Below, piece after piece: positions 36,249 through 44,609 of a stretch of 64,000 nucleotides of DNA. This stretch comes from Chitinophagales bacterium. Lineage in GTDB: Bacteria > Bacteroidota > Bacteroidia > Chitinophagales > JADIYW01. The notes below the pieces were generated by a model. It did no database searches. It was not told where the DNA came from and worked only from the letters and a program-made list of their open reading frames with translations. Where the stretch lies: contig JAMLHJ010000013.1 of NCBI GenBank assembly GCA_023957245.1, positions 35,663-99,662 of the forward strand, read 5' to 3'. Every line of letters begins with the position of its first letter. Positions within the stretch are counted from its first letter, which is position 1. The translations under genes and the position numbers were made by a program.

Positions 36249-36818
36249 CTACTTACTGTTTCTAATCAACTTTAAACCATTGCTCCATTTTTCCAATTCA
36301 GATAGCGTGTGGTCTGTAGATTTCAATATGATATCATTGGGGTGAAACTCGCCGTTTTCATCAATCAGTTTGCCAAAGAAAGGAATATTTACCTGTGCAC
36401 TTAATGGCATCATATTGAGAGTGGTAACTACTTGCTTCAACATTTGTGTAGATCTCAATCCTCCTGAAACTCCACCATAGCTTACAAAAGCCACAGGTTT
36501 ATACATCCATTCTTTAAAAAGATAGTCGATAGCATTTTTGATGGGTGCTGGGAACCCAAAGTTGTATTCTGCCAATACGATGATATATGCATCACCTTCG
36601 TTGATTTTAGCACTCCATCTTTTAGTGTGTTCATGTTGGTAGTCTTGTAAACTAGGATGTTTGGGCTCGTCCATAAAAGGCAGTTTGATAATAGATAAAT
36701 CTAGAAGTTCCACTTCGAAATTTGAGTTGTCTTTTGCATATTGGGTGATCCATTTTTCTAAAGCGACACCTGCCCTTCCTTCTCTTGTTGTAGATGAGAT
36801 GATTTTTAATTTAGACAT
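36249..36818 (-). CDS. NAD(P)H-dependent FMN reductase
   Basis: A 189-residue flavodoxin-like protein of the NADPH-dependent FMN reductase family (PF03358). The N-terminal phosphate loop ISSTTREGRAG binds the FMN phosphate, and the conserved EYNFGFPAPIKNAIDYL segment and VSYGGVSGG loop are present. It probably acts as a quinone or azo-type reductase in the cytoplasm. It lies 17 bases downstream of the pirin gene, which is a common pairing for redox protection, and upstream of KdpD. It has no evident role in potassium transport. Confidence 0.88.
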   Translation of the reverse strand: MSKLKIISSTTREGRAGVALEKWITQYAKDNSNFEVELLDLSIIKLPFMDEPKHPSLQDYQHEHTKRWSAKINEGDAYIIVLAEYNFGFPAPIKNAIDYLFKEWMYKPVAFVSYGGVSGGLRSTQMLKQVVTTLNMMPLSAQVNIPFFGKLIDENGEFHPNDIILKSTDHTLSELEKWSNGLKLIRNSK

Positions 36819-36835
36819 GTTTAAGGGATTGAGTT

Positions 36836-37750
36836 TTATGATAAAATATTTGCTTCTGGAGGTTCAGGCATGCGAAGTTTTTCACTTGGAAGAGGTACGT
36901 ATTCTTTATTGTCATTTGGAGGGAGAATAATGCGACCTGCGACCCAGTCTGCTTTTGCTTGTTCAATCCTTTCTTTTCTTGAGGAAACAAAATTCCACCA
37001 AATATATCTTTGTCCTAATGGTTCTCCTCCCAATAAAATTAATGTAGTCTTTGCTAGTGCAATGAATTTTGGGGTTTCTTCTTTTCCAAATATAAGCATT
37101 TGACCTTCAGCATAGATTATTCCATTCAAATTGATGCATCCTTTAGTAATATATATTGCCCTTTCTTCATAACCCTTAGGCAAATCAAAAACAGCTAGTG
37201 CCTCTAAATTGACATGCAAATAGAATAAAGGAGAAAAAGTGTTCACATTACTCTTTAAACCATAGGCTTCTCCTGCAATCAGTCTCATCCATATTCCTTT
37301 GTCTGTATAAATGGGCAATTCCTCAGCTGAAAAATTATTAAAAGAGGGCTCAATTTCTTCATATTCCTCTGGCAGAGCAATCCATGTTTGGAGCATCTCC
37401 AACTGATGTTGTTTTAAGAAATTAGGATCTTCAAATCGTTCTGAATGTGAAATTCCTTTACCTGCAGTCATCCAATTGACTTCACCTGGTTTGATGATTT
37501 GTTCCACTCCCAAACTATCTCTATGCGTTACTTGACCACTTAAAAGATATGTGAGTGTAGAAAGCCCAATATGGGGATGAGGTAAAACATCTAATGAAGA
37601 AAAATCTTTTATTGATTCGCCTATTGGACCTGCATGATCGAGAAAGATAAATGGCCCTACCATTCTTTGTCTGCGAAAAGGCAATATTCTTCGCACTTCT
37701 AAATCTGCACTGATTGCTGCTTGTCGGGCTTCTATAATTAATTTGGGCAT
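36836..37750 (-). CDS. Pirin family protein
   Basis: A 304-residue bicupin. The N-terminal pirin signature is clear: RRILPFRRQRMVGPFIFLDHAGP, then HPHIGLSTLTYLLSG with metal-binding histidines, THRDSLG, and TAGKGISHSERF. The C-terminal cupin carries WWNFVSSRKERIEQAKADW, typical of pirins. Bacterial pirins are iron-binding proteins, and some have quercetinase activity. It heads a short unit with the FMN reductase, and possibly KdpD and the kinase, downstream. Confidence 0.92.
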   Translation of the reverse strand: MPKLIIEARQAAISADLEVRRILPFRRQRMVGPFIFLDHAGPIGESIKDFSSLDVLPHPHIGLSTLTYLLSGQVTHRDSLGVEQIIKPGEVNWMTAGKGISHSERFEDPNFLKQHQLEMLQTWIALPEEYEEIEPSFNNFSAEELPIYTDKGIWMRLIAGEAYGLKSNVNTFSPLFYLHVNLEALAVFDLPKGYEERAIYITKGCINLNGIIYAEGQMLIFGKEETPKFIALAKTTLILLGGEPLGQRYIWWNFVSSRKERIEQAKADWVAGRIILPPNDNKEYVPLPSEKLRMPEPPEANILS

Positions 37751-37815
37751 AGCGATTGTATTTTCTTATAGTATAGGTTATTTTGGACTAGATAATGCAC
37801 TATGTTTTGGAAAGG

Positions 37816-38493
37816 TTACTTCTTGAAAATATTTTTAGCCTTCGAGATTACCTTTTTAAATGTTGATGGATTTTCAACCAAAAAAGATTTAAAGACAGCC
37901 TTATAGTCAACTTTCAAATCAATAATTTTTCCAGTACGCATATCATAAACCCAGCCATAAACTGCAGGAATTTTCTTTGTAGCATATTGAGTTTTGACAC
38001 TGTCCATTTCCAATACATTTTCGCATTGTTCTAGCACATTTAATTCTACTAGGCGATCATAACGCTTAATTTCATCTTCTATCGCTTCAAGTTCTGTCTT
38101 GTGAATGCGATAAATATCTTTAATAATTTGCAACCAAGGACTGTTTTTCCCAATGCCTTCCTGCTTCATAGCTGCGGCAATACCTCCACATCCATAATGC
38201 CCACAAACAATGATATGCTTTACATTGAGATTTTCAATAGCATACTCAATCACTGATTTTACATTTAAATCTATTGGATTGACAATGTTGGAAATGTTTC
38301 TATGAACAAATATTTGTCCCATATTTAGCCCTGTAATTTCTTCTGGATCTGCACGGCTATCGGAGCACCCAATAAATAGGCAGTCTGGCTTGTGATCTTC
38401 AGACATTTTAGTAAAAAAATCAGGATCTATAGAAAGCTTTTCGGCAATCCACTTTTCATTTCTTTCAAAAATTTCTTGATAGTTTAATGGCAT
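37816..38493 (-). CDS. Beta-class carbonic anhydrase
   Basis: A 225-residue protein with the zinc-binding motif CSDSRAD (Cys ~43, Asp ~45), the distal HYGCGG motif (~98-103) supplying His and Cys ligands, and GQIFVHRNISNIV between them. It interconverts CO2 and bicarbonate in the cytoplasm. A strong terminator separates it from the porin gene upstream, so it is probably not part of the kdp transcript. The C-terminus is unusually basic (KKVISKAKNIFKK). Confidence 0.94.
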   Translation of the reverse strand: MPLNYQEIFERNEKWIAEKLSIDPDFFTKMSEDHKPDCLFIGCSDSRADPEEITGLNMGQIFVHRNISNIVNPIDLNVKSVIEYAIENLNVKHIIVCGHYGCGGIAAAMKQEGIGKNSPWLQIIKDIYRIHKTELEAIEDEIKRYDRLVELNVLEQCENVLEMDSVKTQYATKKIPAVYGWVYDMRTGKIIDLKVDYKAVFKSFLVENPSTFKKVISKAKNIFKK

Positions 38494-38538
38494 ATACTTA
38501 GCGGGGAGTTTTTAACCAAGTTAATATAATTGTATATC

Positions 38539-38583
38539 AAAATCAACTTAGCATCTATGAAACAAAGATGCTAAGTTGATTTT
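38539..38583. terminator. 18-bp-stem hairpin terminator at the end of the kdp-porin operon
   Basis: AAAATCAACTTAGCATCT (38539-38556) pairs perfectly with 38566-38583 across a 9-base loop. On the minus strand it follows the porin stop and is followed by a TTTT-rich stretch. It should end the kdp operon before carbonic anhydrase and may act in both directions. Confidence 0.85.
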
Positions 38584-38597
38584 TCAAACTACTTTGT

Positions 38598-39686
38598 CTA
38601 AAAGGATATACCAATTGCCATTGAAATAAAGACATTGTTTTTATTAGGCTTATCATTTAGTGTAAATATTTCATCTTTACTTCTAAACCCTCTAGCTTCT
38701 ATACGATACATGATATTTTCTCTTATTAAATAATCATAATTGATGGAGTATCCCCAGGTTTTAAAGCCATTTGGAGTGGCGCTAGCCACCATTACTCCAT
38801 TTTTATCTTGGAAATACTCTCCCCTTAATCCCAAACGATGCTTCACACTTGGAGAATATTTCAAAATAAGAACTGGGTTATACCAAATATTGTATTCAGA
38901 TATTCCTTTGCTTTTTTCCTCTGCCCCGATATCAAAGCCTGCTGTTACTTCAAGTTTATCATTGATCTGAAATATGCCGTAGAGGTCATGGAAGTATCTC
39001 ATTTGTCTCACACTATCAGGCTTGTCATTTCCAATAAAGGAGCTACTGTTTAATGTGACCTTAGAATTGGGTTTATACACCAACTGATGTCCGAATGCTG
39101 GAGTTTGATTTCCATCTACTCTTTGTATCCTTTGCCATCCATTTAGAACGAGCCCACTAATCTGTAATTTTCCATCATCTGTTGTATAGCTTAGTTTAAC
39201 TCCAGATTCAAAGAATGGGGTGTTTTCTGCACTTAGGCTTCGAGTAAGCGTTGCATTGTCTTTGCCGATAGCACTTTCAAAACCTATATGAGAGGGAAGG
39301 ATGCCTGCGTCAATCCATAAATTTTTAGTTTTTGAAATTTTTACTCCGACATTGGCTTCATAGATATTTTTTAAAACACCAGGCTCTGCTGAAAGGTTGG
39401 TATTGGGATAGGTTCCTACCATAATACCTAGATTAGCTCTTATGTTGTCTGTTTGATAAGCTACTTTTCCAAGCCCCAAATTGAGGGTTACCTCATTATG
39501 TCTATTATAAGAATAAACAAAACTTGGACGATTGTGGTTGTCAGGATTGCCAAAATCATAAATGTAGTATGGTTCGATGTATCCACTAAATGTTAGAGGA
39601 GACTTTGTGCTATCTGTCTGTGCAAATCCTTTTGAAAAAGAACTCGCAAATAGCAAAACGGCAATAATTTTAATGATTGTTTGCAT
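38598..39686 (-). CDS. Outer-membrane porin (BBP2/OmpL-like) of the kdp locus
   Basis: A 362-residue beta-barrel protein with signal peptide (SSFSKGFAQ cleavage). After it, LTFSGYIEPYYIYDFGNPDNHNRPSFVYSYNRHNEV and alternating amphipathic strands through to the terminal MAIGISF resemble the putative beta-barrel porin-2 family. It lies directly after kdpC and before the operon terminator, so it is probably an outer-membrane channel made under K+ limitation. A TATTTTTG promoter-like element 37 bases before the ATG suggests it may also be expressed on its own. Confidence 0.85.
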   Translation of the reverse strand: MQTIIKIIAVLLFASSFSKGFAQTDSTKSPLTFSGYIEPYYIYDFGNPDNHNRPSFVYSYNRHNEVTLNLGLGKVAYQTDNIRANLGIMVGTYPNTNLSAEPGVLKNIYEANVGVKISKTKNLWIDAGILPSHIGFESAIGKDNATLTRSLSAENTPFFESGVKLSYTTDDGKLQISGLVLNGWQRIQRVDGNQTPAFGHQLVYKPNSKVTLNSSSFIGNDKPDSVRQMRYFHDLYGIFQINDKLEVTAGFDIGAEEKSKGISEYNIWYNPVLILKYSPSVKHRLGLRGEYFQDKNGVMVASATPNGFKTWGYSINYDYLIRENIMYRIEARGFRSKDEIFTLNDKPNKNNVFISMAIGISF

Positions 39687-39751
39687 AATAAATAATTAAT
39701 TACCCATAAAATTACAAAAAGAACAAAAATATACTTATAAAATTTAATTTT

Positions 39752-40318
39752 TTACAATTTATTAAAATTGTCAAGAGCGAGATTTATTTTCAAAACATTA
39801 ATGCGTTCTGGCCCAAATAATCCAAGTACTGGTTTTTCTGTATTATCAAGAATGAGCTGTTTAATTTGACTTTCTTCAATTCCTCTGATTTTTGCTATCC
39901 GTTTTACTTGCACATTCGCAGCTTGCACAGAAATGTGAGGATCCAATCCACTTCCACTTGCCGTAACAATATCCACTGGTATTTCAGATTTTTTCACTTC
40001 AGGATTATGAACTAAAAAGGAATCGATTCTTGCCTGAACTGTTGCCAAATATTCTTCGTTAGAAGCTCCTTTGTTGCTACCACCTGAACCTGCTGCATTG
40101 TAATCGACAGCTGATGGTCGAGACCAAAAATATTTGTCATCATTGAATATTTGACCCACATTGGAATAATATTTCTTTCCATTGTTTTCAATTACTTTTC
40201 CCTTTCCGTTATTGGGTGCGAACTGAGCCATTCCCCAAACTATCATTGGATAAACAACCATTAAAAGTACTACGAGTACTGCTGTCAGCTTTATTGCTGG
40301 TAATATTTCTTTTTTCAT
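39752..40318 (-). CDS. kdpC: Potassium-transporting ATPase subunit C
   Basis: A 188-residue protein with one N-terminal membrane helix and a periplasmic domain. Family signatures are FWSRPSAVDYNAAGSGGSNKGASN and the late VTASGSGLDPHISVQAANVQ segment. KdpC stabilises the KdpFABC complex. I place the start at the ATG at 40318 (MKKEILPAIKL); a longer reading from 40360 would translate the heptad repeat in the spacer and is unlikely. kdpB ends 61 bases upstream, and the spacer holds the small repeat copy. Confidence 0.95.
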   Translation of the reverse strand: MKKEILPAIKLTAVLVVLLMVVYPMIVWGMAQFAPNNGKGKVIENNGKKYYSNVGQIFNDDKYFWSRPSAVDYNAAGSGGSNKGASNEEYLATVQARIDSFLVHNPEVKKSEIPVDIVTASGSGLDPHISVQAANVQVKRIAKIRGIEESQIKQLILDNTEKPVLGLFGPERINVLKINLALDNFNKL

Positions 40319-40335
40319 TTTTTTTATTTTTTTGT

Positions 40336-40368
40336 GTGAGATGTGAGATGTACTTTTCACTTTTTACT
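40336..40368 (-). repeat. Compound heptad repeat, small copy (kdpB-kdpC spacer)
   Basis: On the plus strand GTGAGAT twice (40336-40349) is followed after five bases by TTTCACT and TTTTACT (40355-40368). This is the same order of two heptad types as at 34909-35086, and lies 17 bases before the kdpC start in the mRNA. Confidence 0.75.
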
Positions 40369-40379
40369 AAAAACACTTT

Positions 40380-42395
40380 TTACATAAACAGGCTTACTGC
40401 CATATCAATTAATTTTATTCCTACAAAAGGTACTATCACGCCACCCAAACCATAGATGAAAAGGTTTCTTCTCAATAAGGCACTTGCACCAATTGGTTTA
40501 TAAGCAACACCTTTCAAAGCCAATGGAATAAGTAGTGGAATGATGATAGCGTTGAAAATCACGGCTGAAAGAATTGCGCTCTCTGGTGAATGAAGGTTCA
40601 TAATATTTAAACCTTTCAATGCTGGAATAGAAGCTATAAACAATGCCGGAATAATTGCAAAATATTTCGCCACATCGTTGGCAATACTGAAAGTTGTGAG
40701 CGTTCCTCTGGTCATCAATAATTGCTTTCCGATTTCAACTACTTCAATCAATTTGGTAGGGTCGTTGTCTAAGTCCACCATATTGCCAGCTTCTTTTGCG
40801 GCTTGAGTTCCGCTATTCATAGCTACCCCTACATCTGCCTGAGCTAATGCTGGTGCATCGTTCGTGCCATCGCCCATCATCGCAACTAATCTACCTTCAC
40901 TTTGCTCTTTTCGGATATAATTCATTTTATCTTCCGGTTTTGCTTCGGCAATAAAATCATCTACACCTGCTTTCTCAGCAATAAATTTTGCTGTCAAAGG
41001 ATTATCTCCTGTTACCATTACCGTTTTTATACCCATTTTTCGTAAACGCTCAAAACGCTCTTGGATACCGGGTTTGATAATGTCTTGCAATTCAACCACA
41101 CCCAGCACTTTTTCATTTTCAGAAACTACAAGTGGTGTACCTCCATTACTTGAAATCGTTTTTACTCTTTCTGCAATTTCTGATGGAAAAATATTGTCTG
41201 CTTTCTCAACCAAATTTTTGATAGCATCGCTTGCACCTTTGCGGATACGGGTTGAGCCATATTCAATACCTGAGCTTCTGGTTTCAGCTGTAAACTTGAT
41301 GTAGCGGGGATTTTCAATTTTAATGGTTGATGGATTAATTCCTGCCAACTCAATAATTGATTTTCCTTCGGGAGTTTCATCAGCCAAAGAACTTAGTACA
41401 GCGGCTTTCACCAATTGTTCTTGATCCACTCCGTTTGCTGCATAAAAATTGGTTGCTTTTCTGTTTCCGATTGTAATCGTTCCGGTTTTATCTAAAAGCA
41501 ATACATCAATATCTCCTGCGGTTTCTACCGCTTTACCACTTTTGGTAATAACATTGGCACGCAATGCTCTGTCCATTCCGGCAATACCGATGGCTGATAA
41601 CAAACCACCAATGGTTGTAGGAATTAAACAAACAAAAAGAGAAATGAATGCCGCAATAGTTATCGGGGTGTTTGCATAATCGGCAAATGGTTTTAGTGTA
41701 ACCGTAACAATGATGAACACTAAAGTGAAACCTGCTAATAAAATAGTTAATGCAATCTCGTTGGGTGTTTTTTGACGGCTGGCACCTTCAACCAAAGCTA
41801 TCATTTTATCTAAAAAACTTTCACCTGGCTGAGTTGTAACCACAACTTTTATTTTATCACTCAACACTTTTGTTCCACCAGTAACCGAAGATTTATCGCC
41901 ACCTGCTTCACGAATAACAGGTGCACTTTCGCCTGTGATAGCACTTTCGTCAATGGTTGCCAAACCTTCGATGATTTCTCCATCGGTAGGAATGACATCA
42001 CCTGCAACGCAGATAAACACATCGCCTTTTTTAAGTTGAGCAGAAGAAATGGTTTTCCCATTTTCTAATTTGGCAGGTGTTTCTTCGCGAGTTTTACGCA
42101 AACTATCTGCTTGTGCTTTCCCTCTTGCTTCAGCAATGGCTTCAGCAAAGTTGGCAAAAAGTAAAGTAAGAAATAGTATCACAAAAACGATGAAATTGTA
42201 AGCAAAACTGCCTTGTCCTGTGGCTCCAAATAAAGTCCAAAGCGAAACAAAGAGCATAACCAATGTTCCTATCCACACGGTAAACATTACCGGATTGCGG
42301 AACATAATTTTAGGATTGAGTTTTACGAAAGATTGTTTGAAAGCTTCGTTCAATAACTCAGGTTGAAAGAGGCTTGTATTTTTATTATTTGACAT
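40380..42395 (-). CDS. kdpB: Potassium-transporting ATPase subunit B (P-type ATPase)
   Basis: A 671-residue P-type ATPase of family length. It has the phosphorylation motif DKTGTIT (Asp ~302), the actuator loop TGESAPV, the [10 protein letters not shown] hinge and membrane helices at both ends. It hydrolyses ATP to drive K+ import through KdpA at the inner membrane. It lies 10 bases downstream of kdpA on the same strand. All key residues are present. Confidence 0.98.
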   Translation of the reverse strand: MSNNKNTSLFQPELLNEAFKQSFVKLNPKIMFRNPVMFTVWIGTLVMLFVSLWTLFGATGQGSFAYNFIVFVILFLTLLFANFAEAIAEARGKAQADSLRKTREETPAKLENGKTISSAQLKKGDVFICVAGDVIPTDGEIIEGLATIDESAITGESAPVIREAGGDKSSVTGGTKVLSDKIKVVVTTQPGESFLDKMIALVEGASRQKTPNEIALTILLAGFTLVFIIVTVTLKPFADYANTPITIAAFISLFVCLIPTTIGGLLSAIGIAGMDRALRANVITKSGKAVETAGDIDVLLLDKTGTITIGNRKATNFYAANGVDQEQLVKAAVLSSLADETPEGKSIIELAGINPSTIKIENPRYIKFTAETRSSGIEYGSTRIRKGASDAIKNLVEKADNIFPSEIAERVKTISSNGGTPLVVSENEKVLGVVELQDIIKPGIQERFERLRKMGIKTVMVTGDNPLTAKFIAEKAGVDDFIAEAKPEDKMNYIRKEQSEGRLVAMMGDGTNDAPALAQADVGVAMNSGTQAAKEAGNMVDLDNDPTKLIEVVEIGKQLLMTRGTLTTFSIANDVAKYFAIIPALFIASIPALKGLNIMNLHSPESAILSAVIFNAIIIPLLIPLALKGVAYKPIGASALLRRNLFIYGLGGVIVPFVGIKLIDMAVSLFM

Positions 42396-42405
42396 TTTCT
42401 GAGTA

Positions 42406-44094
42406 TTATTTTAGTGAAAAATATTCTGCAATAGGGCCAAGAGCCAAAGCAGGGAAGAATGATAAGGCTGCAATAATGGCTATCACTGCAAAAATCATTA
42501 TACCAAATGTTGAAGTGTCTGTTTTTAAAGTTCCTGCACTTTCTGGTATGAATTTTTTCTCAGCCAACAAACCTGCAATAGCCACTGGTCCGATGATTGG
42601 AAGGAAACGACCGAGCAATAAAACAATACCTGTTGATATATTCCAAAACAGTGTGTTGTCGCCCAAACCTTCAAAACCACTTCCATTGTTGGCTGCCGAT
42701 GAAGTATATTCATACAACATCTGACTAAATCCGTGATGACCAGGATTGCTGATAGCTACAGAACCTACACTTGGGAAAGCCGCAGCTATGGCTGTTCCTC
42801 CTAAAATCAAGAATGGATGAGCCAAAGCGATAATCATTGCAATTTTCATTTCACGTGCTTCGATTTTTTTACCCATAAATTCAGGAGTACGACCCACCAT
42901 TAAGCCACTGATAAACACAGCCAAAATGATGAAGATGAAAATGTTCAAAATACCAGCTCCAACACCACCATAAAAAGCATTGACCATCATAGCTATCAAT
43001 TCGTTCATTCCAGAGAGTGGCATTGAGCTATCGTGCATAGAGTTGATACTTCCTGTTGAAATCACAGTGGTAACAATGCTCCAAAAGCCAGATGCAGCCG
43101 CACCTATCCGCACTTCTTTCCCTTCAGTAGCTCCTTGAGAAATATCTATTCCCATATTCGCGATAGCAGGATTTCCGTTCATTTCCATCACAATATTAGG
43201 AGCTGCCAATAGCCAAAAACCAATGGTCATTACTCCGAAAATCATCCAACCGAATTTTCTTTTTCTAATAAAAAATCCGAATGCAAAAACCATTGCCATA
43301 GGAATGATAAATTGAGCAATCATCTCCACCATATTGGTTAAATAAGTTGGATTTTCTAAGGGATGAGCACCATTCGCTCCAAAGAAACCACCACCGTTGG
43401 TTCCAACGTGTTTGATAGGCACAAAAGCAGCTACTGGACCAGTAGAAACCTGAACAGTATCGCCTTGTAAATTGGTAATGGTGTCTTTTCCGTTAAAAGT
43501 CATTGGAGTACCTTCAAAAACCAATACAGCAGCTACGATTAAAGAAATGGGCAATAAAATTCTAGTACAAGATTTTACAAAATAATTGTAGAAGTTACCC
43601 AATTGAGTAGTAGTTTTTTCACGGAATGCTTTGAATACAACAGCTGCTGCTGCCATACCAATACCGGCAGTAACAAACTGCAAAAACATCAGCCACATTT
43701 GACCCAAATAACTGATACCTGTTTCGCCAGAATAGTGTTGCAAATTGCAATTCACTAAAAACGAAATGGTGGTGTTAAACGCCAAATCAGCCGACTGGCT
43801 TGGGTTTCCATCAGGGTTGAGGGGTAGCCAACTCATATTCATCAGTATGGCCATACTCATCAAAAACCAAAGAAGGTTAATGCTCAGTAAGGCAACTAAA
43901 TGTTGCTTCCAGGTCATTTCCTTGCTCGGGTTAATGCCTGAAATTTTATAAAATAATTTTTCTAAAGGAATAAAAATGGGGTCGAGAAATGTTTTTTCTC
44001 CACCATAAACTTTTGCAATGTATTTTCCGAGTGGAATTGCCAGTAAAAAGGTAATTCCAAACATTGCGATGATACCAAGTATTTCTGTGTTCAT
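42406..44094 (-). CDS. kdpA: Potassium-transporting ATPase subunit A (K+ channel subunit)
   Basis: A 562-residue membrane protein from the ATG at 44094 ([13 protein letters not shown]). It carries the KdpA selectivity-filter regions, for example TSFLV-type [18 protein letters not shown], the [22 protein letters not shown] segment and [14 protein letters not shown]. About ten helices are visible. A longer reading frame to 44175 would add 27 residues made of the heptad repeat (SHLTSYISHLTSYIS) and is an artefact of the repeat being free of stops in this frame. KdpA is the K+-binding channel subunit. Confidence 0.97.
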   Translation of the reverse strand: MNTEILGIIAMFGITFLLAIPLGKYIAKVYGGEKTFLDPIFIPLEKLFYKISGINPSKEMTWKQHLVALLSINLLWFLMSMAILMNMSWLPLNPDGNPSQSADLAFNTTISFLVNCNLQHYSGETGISYLGQMWLMFLQFVTAGIGMAAAAVVFKAFREKTTTQLGNFYNYFVKSCTRILLPISLIVAAVLVFEGTPMTFNGKDTITNLQGDTVQVSTGPVAAFVPIKHVGTNGGGFFGANGAHPLENPTYLTNMVEMIAQFIIPMAMVFAFGFFIRKRKFGWMIFGVMTIGFWLLAAPNIVMEMNGNPAIANMGIDISQGATEGKEVRIGAAASGFWSIVTTVISTGSINSMHDSSMPLSGMNELIAMMVNAFYGGVGAGILNIFIFIILAVFISGLMVGRTPEFMGKKIEAREMKIAMIIALAHPFLILGGTAIAAAFPSVGSVAISNPGHHGFSQMLYEYTSSAANNGSGFEGLGDNTLFWNISTGIVLLLGRFLPIIGPVAIAGLLAEKKFIPESAGTLKTDTSTFGIMIFAVIAIIAALSFFPALALGPIAEYFSLK

Positions 44095-44108
44095 TGTTTT
44101 TTTTATTT

Positions 44109-44197
44109 GTGAAATGTAAGAGGTAAGATGTGAGATGTAAGAGGTAAGATGTGAGATGGTATTTTCACTTTTCACTTTTCACTTCTCTCTTCTCACT
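44109..44197 (-). repeat. Compound heptad repeat (kdpF-kdpA spacer)
   Basis: Plus strand 44109-44157 holds seven heptads (GTGAAAT, GTAAGAG, GTAAGAT, GTGAGAT, GTAAGAG, GTAAGAT, GTGAGAT). Then 44163-44183 holds three TTTCACT units and a degenerate tail to 44197 ending TCTCACT. In mRNA sense the purine block precedes the pyrimidine block, which ends 14 bases before the kdpA ATG. Confidence 0.85.
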
Positions 44198-44200
44198 AGT

Positions 44201-44278
44201 TTAAAATTTTTCTGGTTTCAACAATACATATACGATGTAGGCGAAAACCATAATTGCGATAATGAATAATGCTGCCAT
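44201..44278 (-). CDS. kdpF: Potassium-transporting ATPase subunit F
   Basis: A 25-codon gene: MAALFIIAIMVFAYIVYVLL then KPEKF and TAA. It is a single membrane helix with the KPEKF tail typical of KdpF (many KdpF proteins end YLLYALLKPEKF-like). KdpF stabilises the KdpABC complex. It sits in the expected place before kdpA and 6 bases after another tiny membrane ORF. It is easily missed because of its size. Confidence 0.93.
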   Translation of the reverse strand: MAALFIIAIMVFAYIVYVLLKPEKF

Positions 44279-44284
44279 TTTGAT

Positions 44285-44368
44285 TTATATTTTTTCAAAC
44301 CAATTAATCATTTTAAAGAATGCTGCAAAAAGCAAAACGCCTGTTGAAACTAATAGTGTTGTTGTCAT
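44285..44368 (-). CDS. 27-residue single-helix membrane peptide upstream of kdpF
   Basis: ATG at 44368, TAA at 44285-44287. The product is MTTTLLVSTGVLLFAAFFKM then INWFEKI: one hydrophobic helix of about 17 residues, then a short amphipathic, charged tail. Its size, topology and place (6 bases before kdpF) fit a second small subunit or a regulator of the Kdp pump. It does not look like a KdpF duplicate, because the tail differs (INWFEKI against KPEKF). I know of no named family. It could also be a leader peptide. A sigma54-like promoter lies about 50 bases upstream. Confidence 0.6.
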   Translation of the reverse strand: MTTTLLVSTGVLLFAAFFKMINWFEKI

Positions 44369-44415
44369 AATTTTGGATTGTTTAATTGTTTTTAAAATTG
44401 ATATGCCAGACTTTA

Positions 44416-44431
44416 GGCAAACCTCAATCCA
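44416..44431 (-). promoter_or_regulatory. Sigma54-like promoter of the kdp operon
   Basis: On the minus strand TGGATTGAGGTTTGCC has the invariant GG (44430-44429) and GC (44418-44417) separated by exactly 10 bases, with TGG and TTTGC context near the consensus TGGCACG-N4-TTGC. Transcription would start near 44405, about 37 bases before the 27-codon ORF. The adjacent upstream gene is a sigma54-type activator. Matches at the other -24 positions are poor. Confidence 0.5.
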
Positions 44432-44506
44432 AAACCAATAAACTATACGCCTTTAATTGATAATGAGTAAGTTATAAATACTTGCATCATTTTTCAATTA
44501 AAAAAC

Positions 44507-44549
44507 CCTATCGTTTTGATAGGGTGTAGCTTATCGTTTTGATAGGGTT
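44507..44549. terminator. Hairpin terminator with a duplicated half, after the sigma54-type regulator gene
   Basis: On the minus strand ACCCTATC-AAAAC-GATAGGGT (44507-44527) is followed by TTTTTT, a standard intrinsic terminator about 80 bases after the regulator stop. A partial direct copy (ACCCTATCAAAACGATAAG) lies just upstream at ~44531-44549 and shares 17 bases. It lies about 100-145 bases upstream of the expected kdp transcription start, where an activator could also bind. Confidence 0.75.
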
Positions 44550-44609
44550 CTATTTTTTACCATCAAGAAGTTAAGATTCATTAAGGTATTTTCTTAATGG
44601 TTTTATTTT

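Noticed and set aside
44095..44175. N-terminal extension of KdpA (27 residues, SHLTSYIS repeats)
   Set aside because: It is the heptad repeat read through in frame; orthologous KdpA proteins begin near MNTEILG, and the same happens at kdpC (40319-40360).
44416..44431. An ordinary TAnnTTTG promoter for the kdp operon in the same spacer
   Set aside because: I found no TAnnTTTG box at a useful distance before 44368, whereas the GG-N10-GC pattern is present beside a sigma54 activator gene.
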